DNA of 64,000 nt, taken from contig CBDFKF010000002.1 of the NCBI GenBank assembly GCA_965248765.1, positions 558,001 through 622,000 of the forward strand. The letters run 5' to 3'. Positions 1-9,161 of this stretch are shown here, piece after piece; position 1 is the first letter of the stretch, and the number at the start of each line of letters is the position of its first letter. The position numbers and the translations under genes are program-made. The DNA is from CBDFKF01 sp965248765. GTDB taxonomy: Bacteria > Pseudomonadota > Alphaproteobacteria > VGEJ01. Below the pieces are notes generated by a model that searched no databases, was not told the DNA's origin, and worked only from the letters and a program-made list of their open reading frames with translations.

Positions 1-539
1 CGATTCCGCCCAGCTATTTCGGCGGCAACATCGACAACTGGCGCATCGGAAAAGGGGCGACGATGTACTACCCGGTCGCAGTTGATGGTGGGCTGCTGTC
101 ACTAGGCGATTCGCACGCCGCCCAGGGGGATTCGGAACTGGCGGGCACAGCGGTCGAGATGTCGCTCACCGGGGTCATCCAGGTCGTAGTCCACAAGGCA
201 AAGAGCCTGGCCGGCACGGACCTCGAGGGCTTGGGATACCCGCTTTTGGAGACCAAGGACGAATGGGTTGTTCACGGCTTTAGCTACGCCAACTACCTGG
301 CCGAATTGGGTGAGAAGGCGCAGCAAGACATCTACAGCCAGTCCTCGGTGGATAAGGCGTTGCGCGACGCCTTTCGCAAAATGCGGCACTTTCTCATGAC
401 AACCAGAGGTCTTAGCGAGGACGAGGCCATATCCCTGATGTCGGTGGCCGTGGACTTCGGGATTACCCAGGTCGTGGACGGAAACTGGGGCGTTCACGCG
501 ACGATCAAAAAGTCGGTCTTCGCTGGTGACCAGGACTAA
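1..539 (+). CDS. Acetamidase/formamidase family protein, C-terminal part (cut by window start)
   Basis: The reading frame is open from the left edge of the window, so the true start lies outside. It runs through IPPSYFGGNID, then the motif LGDSHAAQGDSE and AVDFGITQVVDG, which are typical of the FmdA/AmdA acetamidase/formamidase family. Members of this family hydrolyse short-chain amides such as formamide or acetamide to ammonia and the acid, in the cytoplasm. About 180 residues are visible; complete members are about 300-400 residues. The gene ends about 100 bp before an IS element. Family assignment is from recognised motifs; the substrate is not determined. Confidence 0.85.
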   Translation, partial: IPPSYFGGNIDNWRIGKGATMYYPVAVDGGLLSLGDSHAAQGDSELAGTAVEMSLTGVIQVVVHKAKSLAGTDLEGLGYPLLETKDEWVVHGFSYANYLAELGEKAQQDIYSQSSVDKALRDAFRKMRHFLMTTRGLSEDEAISLMSVAVDFGITQVVDGNWGVHATIKKSVFAGDQD

Positions 540-645
540 GCCGGCAAGATATTACGGGTTCCGAGGGCGCGTCCGGCAACGTTGGTAGCCTCGAAGTAGA
601 TGCGCTGGGGGCGGAGGCCACGGCCACTCCCCGTATGGTGCCGCC

Positions 646-1488
646 TAGGCCTTGTACCCATAAAGGGGATTCCCCTTTACGGGGAGATATGATTCAAGTT
701 CCCAAATTGTGGGAGCTTGAGAATGGCACGTTTCGATCTGAGCGACGCGGAGTGGGCGATCATCGCGCCGTTGCTTCCGAACAAGCCACGCGGAGTGCCG
801 CGTGTGGACGACCGCCGTGTGGTGGACGGTATCTTCTACACCCTGCGCACGGGCTCGCCGTGGCGCGATCTGCCGAGGCGCTACGGGCCCCACACGACGG
901 TCTACAACCGGTTCAATCGTTGGGCCAAGGCCGGCGTGTGGCTGCGTGTGTTCGAGGCTCTCGCCGAGAAATCGCCCGCCTCTCTTCACCTCATCGACTC
1001 CTCGATTGTACGCGCGCATCAACACGCCGCCGGGGGAAAAAAGGGGGTCCGGATCACGCCATCGGTCGTTCTCGTGGAGGACTGAGCACCAAGATCCACA
1101 CGGTGGTGGATGCCAGGGGCCTGCCGGTGCGCTTGCTGCTCACTGCCGGCCAGGCCTCCGACAAGACCACAGCCCCGGTGCTGCTCGAAGGACTGCGCCT
1201 GGCGCGTGATGTCATCGCCGACCGCGGCTACAGTGCCCGCTGCCTCATCGAGCTGATCGAGAACACCGGCGCCACCGCCCACATCCCCTCGCAGAGCAAT
1301 GTACGGATGCCACGCTACGTTGCTCCGGAGCTCTACCGCCAACGCAACCTCGTTGAGCGCTTCTTCAACAAGATCAAACACTTCAGACGCGTCGCCACGC
1401 GCTACGACAAACTCGCCAGAAATTTCCTCGCCGCCGTGGCACTTGCTTCCATACGTCTGTGGCTCAGGCATTATGAGTCCACGACCTA
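646..1488 (+). mobile_element. IS5-family (IS427-group-like) insertion sequence
   Basis: A compact element of about 840 bp with one transposase gene in two overlapping frames. The left end (648-663) and the reverse complement of the right end (1471-1486) match at 12 of 16 positions: GGCCTTGTACCCATAA against GGTCGTGGACTCATAA. The ends are flanked by TA on both sides (646-647 and 1487-1488), the target duplication expected for this group. It looks structurally complete. Confidence 0.8.
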
Positions 1489-1489
1489 G
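723..1489 (+). CDS. IS5-family transposase made by -1 frameshifting
   Basis: The first frame starts at ATG 723 behind a GGGAG Shine-Dalgarno sequence and encodes the N-terminal domain (FDLSDAEWAIIAPLLP) and the first DDE aspartate region (HLIDSSIVRAHQHAAG). At 1032-1047 there is a run of five G, six A and five G. Moving to the -1 frame there continues the protein as GGLSTKIHTVVDARG, DVIADRGYS and NLVERFFNKIKHFRR, which supply the remaining catalytic residues. The joined product is about 255 residues, normal for the family. The A6 slippery site makes programmed frameshifting the likely explanation. The stop codon TAG at 1487-1489 falls across the duplicated target TA. Confidence 0.82.
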
Positions 1490-1498
1490 TCACCTGGC

Positions 1499-2660
1499 AC
1501 TGAAGTAAGTTTCAGTTATAGTGGCCATCGGGGTGTGACAACGGAGGTCATTGCGATGGCACGCGGTATGGGCCGGCCGCTGGCGGCGCTGGTTTTGAGC
1601 GATGAGGAGCGGTCCTTTCTGGAGGCACAGGTTCGTCGGCACCGGGTCGCGTGCTCGATGTCGGATCGCTGCCGCATGATCCTGCGCTGCGCGGACGGTC
1701 TGAGCAACAAGGCAGTGGCGGCTGAGCTCGGCGTAAGCGCGCATACCGTGGGCAAGTGGCGCCGGCGCTTTGTCAGAGAGCGCATCGACGGATTGTCGGA
1801 CGACCCCCGGCCGGGGCGCCCGCGGACCATCGAGGACAGCAAGGTGGCCGAGGTGATCGAGCGGACGCTCGCCACGAGACCGGCAGACGCGACCCATTGG
1901 TCGCTGCGCTCGATGGCCGGCGAGACCGGACTTTCCCACACGACGATCTGGCGCATCTGGGGCGCATTCGGCTTGCAGCCTCATCGGGTGGAGACGTTCA
2001 AGCTGTCCAGCGATCCGCACTTCGTGGACAAGGTGCGCGACATCGTAGGCCTGTATCTGTCGCCGCCGGACCGCGCGCTGGTGCTCTGTGTCGACGAGAA
2101 AAGCCAGATCCAGGCGCTCGACCGCAGCCAGCCGGTCCTGCCGATGCTGCCGGGCGCGCCCGAGCGGCGCACCCACGATTACAAGCGCAACGGCACCACC
2201 TCGCTGTTCGCCGCCCTCGATGTCGCCACCGGCTCCGTCATCGGCAAGTGCTACCGGCGCCACCGGGCCAGGGAGTTCCTCGACTTCCTGAAGCTGATCG
2301 ATGCCCGCGTGCCTGACGATCTGGACATCCACATCGTCATGGACAACTACGCCACCCACAAGACGGCGGCGGTCAAGGCCTGGCTGGCCCGGCGGCCGCA
2401 CTGGCATGTCCACTTCACGCCGACCTCTGCGTCGTGGATCAATCAGGTCGAACGCTGGTTCGCCGAGTTGACGCGCAAGCAGTTGCAGCGTGGCGTGCAC
2501 ACCTCGACCCGCCAACTCGAAGCCGACATCCGGGCCTTCATCGAAAAGCACAACGAAGACCCCAAGCCCTTCAAGTGGGCCAAGTCCGCTGACTACATCC
2601 TCGCCGCCGTCAAACGCTTCTGCCTCAGGGTCGAACAAAACTTATGCCACGAACTTTAGA
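1499..2660 (+). mobile_element. IS630-family insertion sequence (ends approximate)
   Basis: This element surrounds the transposase at 1556-2659. The ends are only partly resolved. The left side contains TAAGTTT (about 1505-1511) and the right side, read on the other strand, also contains TAAGTTT (about 2642-2648), which fits short terminal inverted repeats. The left end follows the IS5-type element within about 15 bp, and the right end runs directly into the decayed IS256-type copy. Confidence 0.6.
1556..2659 (+). CDS. IS630-family transposase
   Basis: Start chosen at ATG 1556 because GGAGG at 1542-1546 sits eight bases upstream; the frame is open a little further back. The protein is about 367 residues: an N-terminal helix-turn-helix pair (KAVAAELGVSAHTVGKWRRR and a second one around SHTTIWRIW), then a DDE domain with LCVDEKSQIQ, HIVMDNYATHK and SWINQVERWFAELT. 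All three catalytic acids are present and no stop interrupts the frame, so it may be active. It would cut and rejoin its own element ends at TA targets. Confidence 0.9.
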   Translation: MARGMGRPLAALVLSDEERSFLEAQVRRHRVACSMSDRCRMILRCADGLSNKAVAAELGVSAHTVGKWRRRFVRERIDGLSDDPRPGRPRTIEDSKVAEVIERTLATRPADATHWSLRSMAGETGLSHTTIWRIWGAFGLQPHRVETFKLSSDPHFVDKVRDIVGLYLSPPDRALVLCVDEKSQIQALDRSQPVLPMLPGAPERRTHDYKRNGTTSLFAALDVATGSVIGKCYRRHRAREFLDFLKLIDARVPDDLDIHIVMDNYATHKTAAVKAWLARRPHWHVHFTPTSASWINQVERWFAELTRKQLQRGVHTSTRQLEADIRAFIEKHNEDPKPFKWAKSADYILAAVKRFCLRVEQNLCHEL

Positions 2661-3755
2661 TTCACGTGACGGTCAGGCGAGCTATGCCCGAAAGTTGGTG
2701 ACGCAGGTATTTGGGCGGCGTGTTGGATTTGCTTGATACAGTCCTTGAACGTCACTCCGTAGATGACCTCGGCGAGGTGGTTTGATCCGTCAAGCCTGCG
2801 CCATTTGCGCCGCGCGCTCAACAGCAGCCTGAAGACCATTGCCAGCGCCGTCTTACGCGACAGGCTGCCCTTGGTTTTGGTGGTCCTGAGCCGCACCGTG
2901 GCGAAGGTGCTTTCAATTGGATTGGTCGATCTCACATGCTTCCAGTGCTCGGCCGGGAAGTCGTAGAAGCTCAGCAAGCGCTCACGGTCCCTGGCCAGGC
3001 ATTCGACCGCCTTGTCGTACTTGGCGCCGTAGGCCTGGATGAAGAAGTCGAAGGCCCTCTCGGCATCGCCCCGGGTCTCGGCCATCCAGATGTCCTGGAG
3101 ATGCGCTTTGGCTTTGCCCTCTACGCTCTTGGGCAGCTTGTTGAGCACATTGGCGGTCTTATGCACCCAGCATCTTTATTCGCGGCTCTCGCCGCAGACC
3201 GGGCGCAACGCCTTCCAGAAGCCGAGCGCGCCGTCGCCGGTGGCGAGCCGGGGTGAGACGATAAGGCCGCGGCGCTTGAGGTCCAGGAGCAGCTCGAGCC
3301 AGCTCTGTTTGCTTTCGCGGTAGCCGTCGCTCAAGCCGACAACGTCCTTGTTGCCGATCTCGTCGGCGCCGATAATCACCAGCAGGCATTGCTTGTCGTG
3401 CTCGAGGCGGGGCTGAAAGTAGACGCCGTCGGCCCAGAAGTAGACATAGCGCTTGGCCGAGAGATCGCGCCGCAGCCAACGCTCATACTCCTCAGCCCAG
3501 GCCGCCTTCAGCCGCGCGATGGCGGTTGCCGGCAAGCCCGGTGCATCCGGTCCCAGCAAGGCTGCCAGGGCCTCGCCGAAGTCGCCGGTCCCGACCGCAG
3601 CACCTGCGTCAGGGGATCTTCGATCAAAACCCGGTCTGGATGAGAAAACGAAACAACCGTATCTTCGTGCATGGCGTATCCTTCCTTCGTGGAAATCGGC
3701 GACTTCGACAATCGCCAGGATACGCCGCCATCACATCACTCCGTCACCAAGATTC
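2642..3755 (-). pseudogene. Decayed IS256-family transposase and element remnant
   Basis: Three pieces of one minus-strand transposase are visible. The N-terminus starts at 3672 (MHEDTVVSFSHPDRVLIEDP). The central part (3176 to about 3590) includes ALAALLGPDAPG, YVYFWADGVYFQ and LVIIGADEIG. The C-terminal part (2642 to about 3175) includes CWVHKTANVLNKLPKS and HVRSTNPIESTFATVR. The N-terminus is joined directly to ALAALLGPDAPG, so the intervening domain has been deleted, and a further frameshift near 3175 separates the last two parts. GTGACGG at 2666-2672 and its complement at 3741-3747 are likely remains of the terminal repeats. It cannot make a working transposase. Confidence 0.85.
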
Positions 3756-3794
3756 AGCTATAGCTCCGGTCCGGCGCCACGTCATCTGACCAAA

Positions 3795-4085
3795 TCACCG
3801 AAGTGTAGGAGCGCGCGTGGTCATCGGCGTGGCCATACTTTTCAACGCTGCCCATACGGTAATCATCTCGATAATCTCGCGCTTGGTCTCGTGGACGAAG
3901 AGCATGCCCTTGCGCGCAACGATTCGAATGAATCCCTCCTGCTCGAGCCGTGCAACCGCCTCCCGGATCGGCGTTCGGCTCACGCCCAGGTCCTCGGAGA
4001 GCTGGCGCTCGTCGAGACGCGGCTGGTCGACGCCGCCATAGATTCCATCGACGCGATCGCCACTTTGAGCGCATCGTAGGTTTAG
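3795..4085 (-). pseudogene. GntR-family regulator, truncated and frameshifted
   Basis: The minus strand encodes a winged helix of the FCD/GntR type: DERQLSEDLGVSRTPIREAV followed by LEQEGFIRIVARKGMLFVHE. Upstream, YDALKVAIASM is in another frame, so one or two bases are missing near 4035. The C-terminal FCD ligand-binding domain is absent: the frame stops at 3795, close to the end of the IS256 remnant. Its position downstream of tctCBA suggests it once regulated carboxylate uptake, but that is inference. Confidence 0.75.
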
Positions 4086-4205
4086 TCCTCGAGATTCGAA
4101 CTCACCTCGGTCGGCTGGACCAGCTTTCTTTCGGTGCCCACTTCGGCTCCCACTTCATATGCCTCCTATATTGTTCCTCGTGTCAAACCGCGACCGTCGC
4201 CACAA

Positions 4206-5714
4206 TCATCGCGACGGGCACCGTACCAGGTTCTTTGCGGTCTTCAGCAGCGGTAGGACGAAGAGGACGATAGCAATGACCATGATCGTGCCTGAGATCG
4301 GTCGCTGGAAGAAAATTGCCATGTCGCCGTGGGAGCCAATCAGCGACTGGCGCAGCGCCGGCTCGGCTAGCGGCCCGAGGACGATGGCCAGAACCGCCGG
4401 CGCCATTGGGTAGTCGAGTTTGCGCATGAGGTAGCCGATGACGCCGAAGATCAACATCAGCCACACGTCGTGCATGTCCTGAGTCGGCACATAGCCGCCA
4501 ACCACGCACAGGACGAAAACCATCGGGGCAAGAACGGTGAAGGGCAGCTTCAGCACCCGGATGAAGGCGGGGATGAAGCCGATGTTGATCAACAGCGCGA
4601 ACAAATTGGCGACGTACAAGCTGGCAATGAGGCCCCACACGAAACCGGGAAATTCGACGAACACCAAGGGACCGGGTTCTAAGCCCCAGATGACCATACC
4701 GCCCAGGAGGATAGCGGTCGTCGGCGAGCCTGGTATGCCCAGCGTCAGCATTGGCAGCATCGAGCCGGTGCTGGCGGCATTGTTGGCCGCCTCCGGTGCC
4801 ACTACGCCGCCCACGTTGCCCTTGCCGTAAGACCTCGGATCCTTCGACACGGTCTTGGCGATGCCGTAGGCCATCAGCGAACCCGGCGTGGCCCCCGCCG
4901 CCGGCAGGATGCCGACGAAGTAACCGAGGACCGAGCCCATGATCATGGTTCCGGCCGAGCGTCTCAGTTCCTTCAGGGTGTTCCAAACGCGCCGGAACGT
5001 GACGTTCGCCGTCGACATTAGCGTTTTGCCCTGGCTGACTTCGATGGTCCACAGCATCTCGCCGATGCCGTATATGCCGATGGCGAGCACCAGGAAGTTG
5101 ATGCCATGATAAAACCCGGGAAGATCGAGGAAGATGAGCCGCGGCTCACCGCTAATGATATCGAGCCCGACGGCGCTGAACACCAGGCCGACGAAAATCG
5201 AGAACAACGTTTTCGGGATGTCGTCGCCGCCGAGACCGATGAAGGTGGCGAAGGCCAGAACCATCAGCGCAAAAGTTTCCGGCGGGCCGAAAGCCAGGGC
5301 CACACCCGCCAGGGGTAGCGCCAACAGGGTGAACAGGGCCACCGATATCGTGCCGCCCACGAACGACGCCGCCGCCGCCGCCGCCAACGCCTTGTCGGCT
5401 AGCCCCTTGAGCGCCAGCGGGCGGCCGTCGAATGTGGTCGCCACCGCCGTTGACGCGCCGGGAATCCCCAGCATGATCGAGGAGATGGCGCCACCGTACA
5501 TGGCACCGTAATAGATTGCAGCAAGGAAGATTATCGCCGAGGTCGGTGGCACCAGGAAGGTCATGGGAAGCAGAATCGCTACCCCGTTGACCGAGCCGAG
5601 GCCCGGCATTGCGCCAACGAACAGCCCTATCACCACACCGGCGATGACCAAAGCAATGTTGAGGGGCTCGAACGCGATAATGAAACCGTCCGTCAGTAGC
5701 CCAAAAACTTCCAT
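4206..5714 (-). CDS. tctA: Tripartite tricarboxylate transporter, large permease subunit TctA
   Basis: A 502-residue, very hydrophobic protein with many membrane segments, the usual length for TctA. Family signatures include the N-terminal GLFVGAMPGLGSVNGVAILLP and the internal GILPAAGATPGSLMAYG, two repeats of the TctA substrate-path motif. It forms the inner-membrane channel that carries a carboxylate delivered by the periplasmic protein encoded at 6362-7366. The gene follows tctB on the same strand with a gap of about 100 bp. The substrate cannot be read from sequence. Confidence 0.92.
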   Translation of the reverse strand: MEVFGLLTDGFIIAFEPLNIALVIAGVVIGLFVGAMPGLGSVNGVAILLPMTFLVPPTSAIIFLAAIYYGAMYGGAISSIMLGIPGASTAVATTFDGRPLALKGLADKALAAAAAASFVGGTISVALFTLLALPLAGVALAFGPPETFALMVLAFATFIGLGGDDIPKTLFSIFVGLVFSAVGLDIISGEPRLIFLDLPGFYHGINFLVLAIGIYGIGEMLWTIEVSQGKTLMSTANVTFRRVWNTLKELRRSAGTMIMGSVLGYFVGILPAAGATPGSLMAYGIAKTVSKDPRSYGKGNVGGVVAPEAANNAASTGSMLPMLTLGIPGSPTTAILLGGMVIWGLEPGPLVFVEFPGFVWGLIASLYVANLFALLINIGFIPAFIRVLKLPFTVLAPMVFVLCVVGGYVPTQDMHDVWLMLIFGVIGYLMRKLDYPMAPAVLAIVLGPLAEPALRQSLIGSHGDMAIFFQRPISGTIMVIAIVLFVLPLLKTAKNLVRCPSR

Positions 5715-5817
5715 CTGTAGTCAACCTTCCGGTATCAGTTGGGGGAGGACACAGATCGCTCCCTTCCGCTCTTCGATCTGGAAAAAGGGGGCTGGCCCCG
5801 GTGGCGGCCGCAGATCC

Positions 5818-6315
5818 TCAAAAAAAGAAATCGTAAAGCGGATAGAACAGTGGCTCGGTAAAGCCCTTGGGGAGGGTCTTCTTCAAGGCGATTTCAAAGA
5901 GGAGGAACGCCGCCACTGGCGTACAGACGGCGAGCGCGCCGGCAATCTTCCAACTGTGCCGGCCCAGGAACCGAACGTAGAAGATGAGAAAGAGGGGCAC
6001 CGCCCCGTAGACGCCGATAACATGGATCAAACCGATCATGACCGTCAGCGAACCGGCCACAAGCAGAAACCACTCGACCGTGCGCCGCGTCATATAGGGC
6101 TCGGTCGATCGTGACGGCGGGCTCGTCCTGGCGGCCCAGCGCACGATTACGCAGACGCAACACAACAACATCCCCAATGACAGCCAGAACGGAAACGCCC
6201 CACCGCCCGGACCCTCGCCAGGAATCCAGCCGATGGGGAGTTCCGTACTCTTCCACATCAGATAGAGCGAGAAGACCGCCATAACGAGCGCCATGGACAA
6301 CTCAGCGACGCGCAT
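5818..6315 (-). CDS. tctB: Tripartite tricarboxylate transporter, small permease subunit TctB
   Basis: A 165-residue membrane protein with about four hydrophobic segments (around residues 5-20, 42-62, 82-108 and 122-148), matching TctB in size and layout. It lies between tctC and tctA on the minus strand, the usual order. TctB is the poorly conserved small membrane partner of TctA. The assignment depends partly on context. Confidence 0.85.
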   Translation of the reverse strand: MRVAELSMALVMAVFSLYLMWKSTELPIGWIPGEGPGGGAFPFWLSLGMLLCCVCVIVRWAARTSPPSRSTEPYMTRRTVEWFLLVAGSLTVMIGLIHVIGVYGAVPLFLIFYVRFLGRHSWKIAGALAVCTPVAAFLLFEIALKKTLPKGFTEPLFYPLYDFFF

Positions 6316-6361
6316 GACGGTGGTCTTACCTTCTGTTCCCGACGTGTCGGTTTGCGCCAGG

Positions 6362-7366
6362 CTAGTCGATCTCTCCCGCCGCCTTCAGCAGCTGGCGGTG
6401 CGCCTCGCGCTCAGCGACGAAGTAACTAGCGAGCTCCCTGCCCGTCAACCAGCCGGGGATCAAGCCTTTCTTATTCAGATACTGCTGCCATTCCTCGGAC
6501 TTGTAGACCTTTTCGAAAACGCTCACGTAGAAGTCCTGAACGTCCTTGTCGATGCCCGCCGGCGCGATAACGCTGCGCTGCATGAAATAAACCATGTCCG
6601 CCCCGTAGCCGAGTTCCTCGAAGGTGGGAATGTCGCCAAATCGACCCTGCAGCTTGCCCTTCGGGGTGAAGCTGGCGAGAGGACGCGACTTACCGGCATC
6701 CCAAAATCCGGCTTGCTCGGACGGGTTGTTGACAGTGGAGTTTATGTGCTTGCCAATCAGCTCCTTGGCAACCGTGCCGCCGCCCTTGTAGGGCACATAG
6801 GTGACCTTGATACTTAACTTCTTCTCGAGCATCGCGGTGACCAGGGAATCTTCTTGGCCCTTGCCGGTGCCTCCCATCTTCCAGTTCTCCGAGCCTGCCG
6901 CTTTGACCGCAGCGACGTACTCGTCGACGGAAGTGATGCCGGAGTCGGCGGTCACCCACAGCTGGAACGTGTCCTCAGCCAATCGGGCGATCGGCGTGAA
7001 CTCGGCGATATCGACTCCAATACCGGGATTGCGCAGCGGCGTCGTGTAATAGCTGTTGAGCGTCCCCATGATCACGTGGGGGTCGCCCGCGTGGTCCTTC
7101 AGGTAACGCAAGGCTTCGGCGCCCGAGCCGCCGCCCTTGTTGATCGGCACGAACGGCTTCGGCGACAGGTCGTTCTTCTCGATGATGCCCTGAATGAAAC
7201 GAGCAAGCCGGTCGGCGCCGCCGCCCTTGCCGGCCATGATGACGAATTCAACCGGCTTCTTCGGCTCCCAGCCGGCGGCAGCGTGGTGCGGAGCAATAAC
7301 AACGCCGAGACAGAGCAACGCCGTGAAAACAAGCCCGAATATCAGTGATTTTCTAGATCTCCTCAT
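6362..7366 (-). CDS. tctC: Tripartite tricarboxylate transporter, periplasmic binding protein TctC
   Basis: Start chosen at 7366 because GGGAGAG lies just upstream and the product then begins with a clear signal peptide (MRRSRKSLIFGLVF, cleavage after a HAAAG region); the open frame extends 49 codons further but without such features. The 334-residue product has KPVEFVIMAGKGGGADRLAR and TYVPYKGGGTVAKELIGK, typical of the Bug/TctC family. It would bind a carboxylate in the periplasm and hand it to TctAB. It is the first gene of a tctC-tctB-tctA set. Confidence 0.9.
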   Translation of the reverse strand: MRRSRKSLIFGLVFTALLCLGVVIAPHHAAAGWEPKKPVEFVIMAGKGGGADRLARFIQGIIEKNDLSPKPFVPINKGGGSGAEALRYLKDHAGDPHVIMGTLNSYYTTPLRNPGIGVDIAEFTPIARLAEDTFQLWVTADSGITSVDEYVAAVKAAGSENWKMGGTGKGQEDSLVTAMLEKKLSIKVTYVPYKGGGTVAKELIGKHINSTVNNPSEQAGFWDAGKSRPLASFTPKGKLQGRFGDIPTFEELGYGADMVYFMQRSVIAPAGIDKDVQDFYVSVFEKVYKSEEWQQYLNKKGLIPGWLTGRELASYFVAEREAHRQLLKAAGEID

Positions 7367-7739
7367 GGCTGTCTCTCCCTTTCTCATGGTTGGCCTAATC
7401 GTCGACGATCGCGCAAGCGGTCGCGATTGGTCAAGCCAGACATCGGACGACCACACATTCGCTGCCCGTTTGCAACCCCCCTTATTGGGTTGCGTCCAAA
7501 CGCCCCAGAGCAAGGTTTAACCGGCGTTGCGGGCAATCGGCCCGGCTCGAGTAGTGCGCGCCACTCGAATCGGTCCCCGCTGGTATCCGCATCCCCCCGT
7601 TTAGCACGGGGGGATGTGCAGGCGGGGCTGGTGCGGTCTGGTGGCTGTTTCGGTTACCGGCCGAACACTCGCACCGGTCCACGCCCTCAAATCATACGCG
7701 GGACGTGGCGTGATTCTTCCGCTCGGCACCGACCCCCAC
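7367..7739. other. Gap between tctC and phage remnant, with a strong hairpin
   Basis: No supported gene is seen. The tctC promoter should lie near 7367-7520 but no confident -35/-10 pair was picked. The main structure is a perfect 10-bp inverted repeat, CATCCCCCCG (7590-7599) and CGGGGGGATG (7607-7616), with a seven-base loop. There is no T-tract, so it is not a classical terminator. Confidence 0.5.
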
Positions 7740-7963
7740 CCGCACGACATGGCGCTTGCCCACTACGAGGGCGAGGCCCAGGAGAAGCTTGAGCGCTGCG
7801 GAAGCAGGCCGCTCTGCTCGCGACGTGGGTCCGCGCGGCCGTCAGGAACGCGCAGCCCGTCGCCGATCCGGATGTCGTGGCGGCTCGCTCGGCCCGCACG
7901 CAGGACCTCATGAACCAGAGCCTGTTCGGCGGCACACCAGCCCGCGAGACAGAGGCGGCGTGA
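7740..7963 (+). pseudogene. Small phage gene, frameshifted
   Basis: The plus strand shows protein-like sequence in two frames: HYEGEAQEKLE up to about 7790, then LRKQAALLATWVRAAVRN and DLMNQSLFGGTPARETEAA, ending at TGA 7961-7963. A single-base change near 7790 would join them. The stop codon overlaps the ATG of the next gene, as in a translationally coupled phage operon. The function is not recognised. Confidence 0.4.
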
Positions 7964-8184
7964 TGGACGCTGTCATGCGTGAGTCCTCGGGGCTGGTCCA
8001 GGCGGAATCGGAGTTCGTGTCCGCCGTCACAGCGAGCGGGGCAGCCCCTGGTCAAATGATGCAGGCGATCCTCGGTCGCTACCAGGGACACGACGAAGAG
8101 CGGCGATCGGTCCTGACCACGGCTCTTGCAGGCGCGCTAGCGACACGCATTGCCGTCGCCAAGGCGAGAGGAGAGGGCGCATGA
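7963..8184 (+). CDS. Small phage protein of unknown function
   Basis: A 73-residue acidic to neutral protein (starts MDAVMRESSGLVQAE). Its ATG overlaps the upstream TGA, and its own stop overlaps the next ATG at 8181, so the three genes form a coupled set. Its location just before a Bet/RecT-type gene suggests a recombination-operon accessory, but no family is recognised. Confidence 0.5.
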   Translation: MDAVMRESSGLVQAESEFVSAVTASGAAPGQMMQAILGRYQGHDEERRSVLTTALAGALATRIAVAKARGEGA

Positions 8185-9062
8185 CCGCACCCGCGCCCCT
8201 CGAAACCCTGGCCGTGCACTATTGGGAGGCGTCACAAGCCCTGCGCGGGCGGAACGACATATCGCACGCCACTGCGGCGCTGTTTTTCGCCAGTCAGGCC
8301 CAACGTCCGGCGCATCCACTGATCGAGCGCCCGTGCCGGCAAGCCATCGCCGATCTCGAGCTGTCCGGCATCGAGCACATCCGCCCGGATCGACGGCTTC
8401 CGGCTGATCGCCGAGCGCACCGGCCAGTACGCCGGGCAACTGGGGCCGTTCTGGTGCGGCAGGACGGCCAGTGGTTCGACGTGTGGCTGTCCGAAGAACC
8501 GCCCGCCGCGGTCAAGGTCGGCGTGTTGCACGGAGACTTCAGCGAGCCGTGCTGGGGCGTGGCGCGTCTCGATTCCTACGCCCAGACGAAGCGGGACAAG
8601 CAGACCGGCAAGGTGAGCCTGACGCGCATGTGGGCTTCCATGCCGGATGTGATGATCGCGAAGTGCGCCGAAGGGTTGGCGCTGCGCCGGGCCTTCCCGC
8701 AGGAGCTCTCCGGTCTCTACACCAGCGATGAGATGGCCCAGGCCGGCAACGAGCCGCGCCCCGAGCCGCGCGACGTGACGCCCAAGCGGGCCTCGCCGAA
8801 GGCTCAGGCGGCGCTACCACCCACCGACCCCGAGACCGGCGAAGTGCTGCCGCCGTCGATGGTCCCGGTCCCCGAGGCTGCCGATGGCAAGAGCCCTGAC
8901 TGGATGACGTGGGGCGCCACGCTGGCCGCCGCCCTCAATGCAGCGGCCTCCCCCGGAGACGTGGACGCGTGGCTGGTGGCGAACAAGGACCCGCTCGGCA
9001 ACTGCGAGAACGGGGCGCCCAAGCTCCACGCTCGTCTTCTCGCCGTCGCGGAGGACTGTTGA
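8181..9062 (+). pseudogene. bet: Phage recombination protein Bet (RecT family), degraded
   Basis: The C-terminal two-thirds is clearly Bet-like: DGQWFDVWLSEEPP, AAVKVGVLHGDF, then KCAEGLALRRAFPQELSGLY. The segment GFRLIAERTGQYAGQLGPFW, essential in the family, lies in a different frame (about 8390-8455), and the first 70 residues do not resemble Bet, so the gene has a frameshift and probably a deletion. Bet proteins anneal single-stranded DNA in phage recombination. The final Cys codon and stop (TGTTGA) fall inside the left end of the IS21 element that follows. Confidence 0.75.
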
Positions 9063-9161
9063 TCGCCCCCCTATCGGTGGTAATCGGCGTCCAAAATTGA
9101 CGCCCCCATGGTTTGTTCCCATGAACGCGCCTTGTCATTGGACGGACGAGGTGAGGGGGAG

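Noticed and set aside
1490..2638. Minus-strand 382-codon frame in the IS630 element
   Set aside because: Antisense to a complete DDE transposase; no recognisable protein features.
7756..8184. 142-codon frame starting at 7756
   Set aside because: The first 69 codons are Arg-rich and look like a shadow; only the part from ATG 7963 is coupled to neighbours and protein-like.
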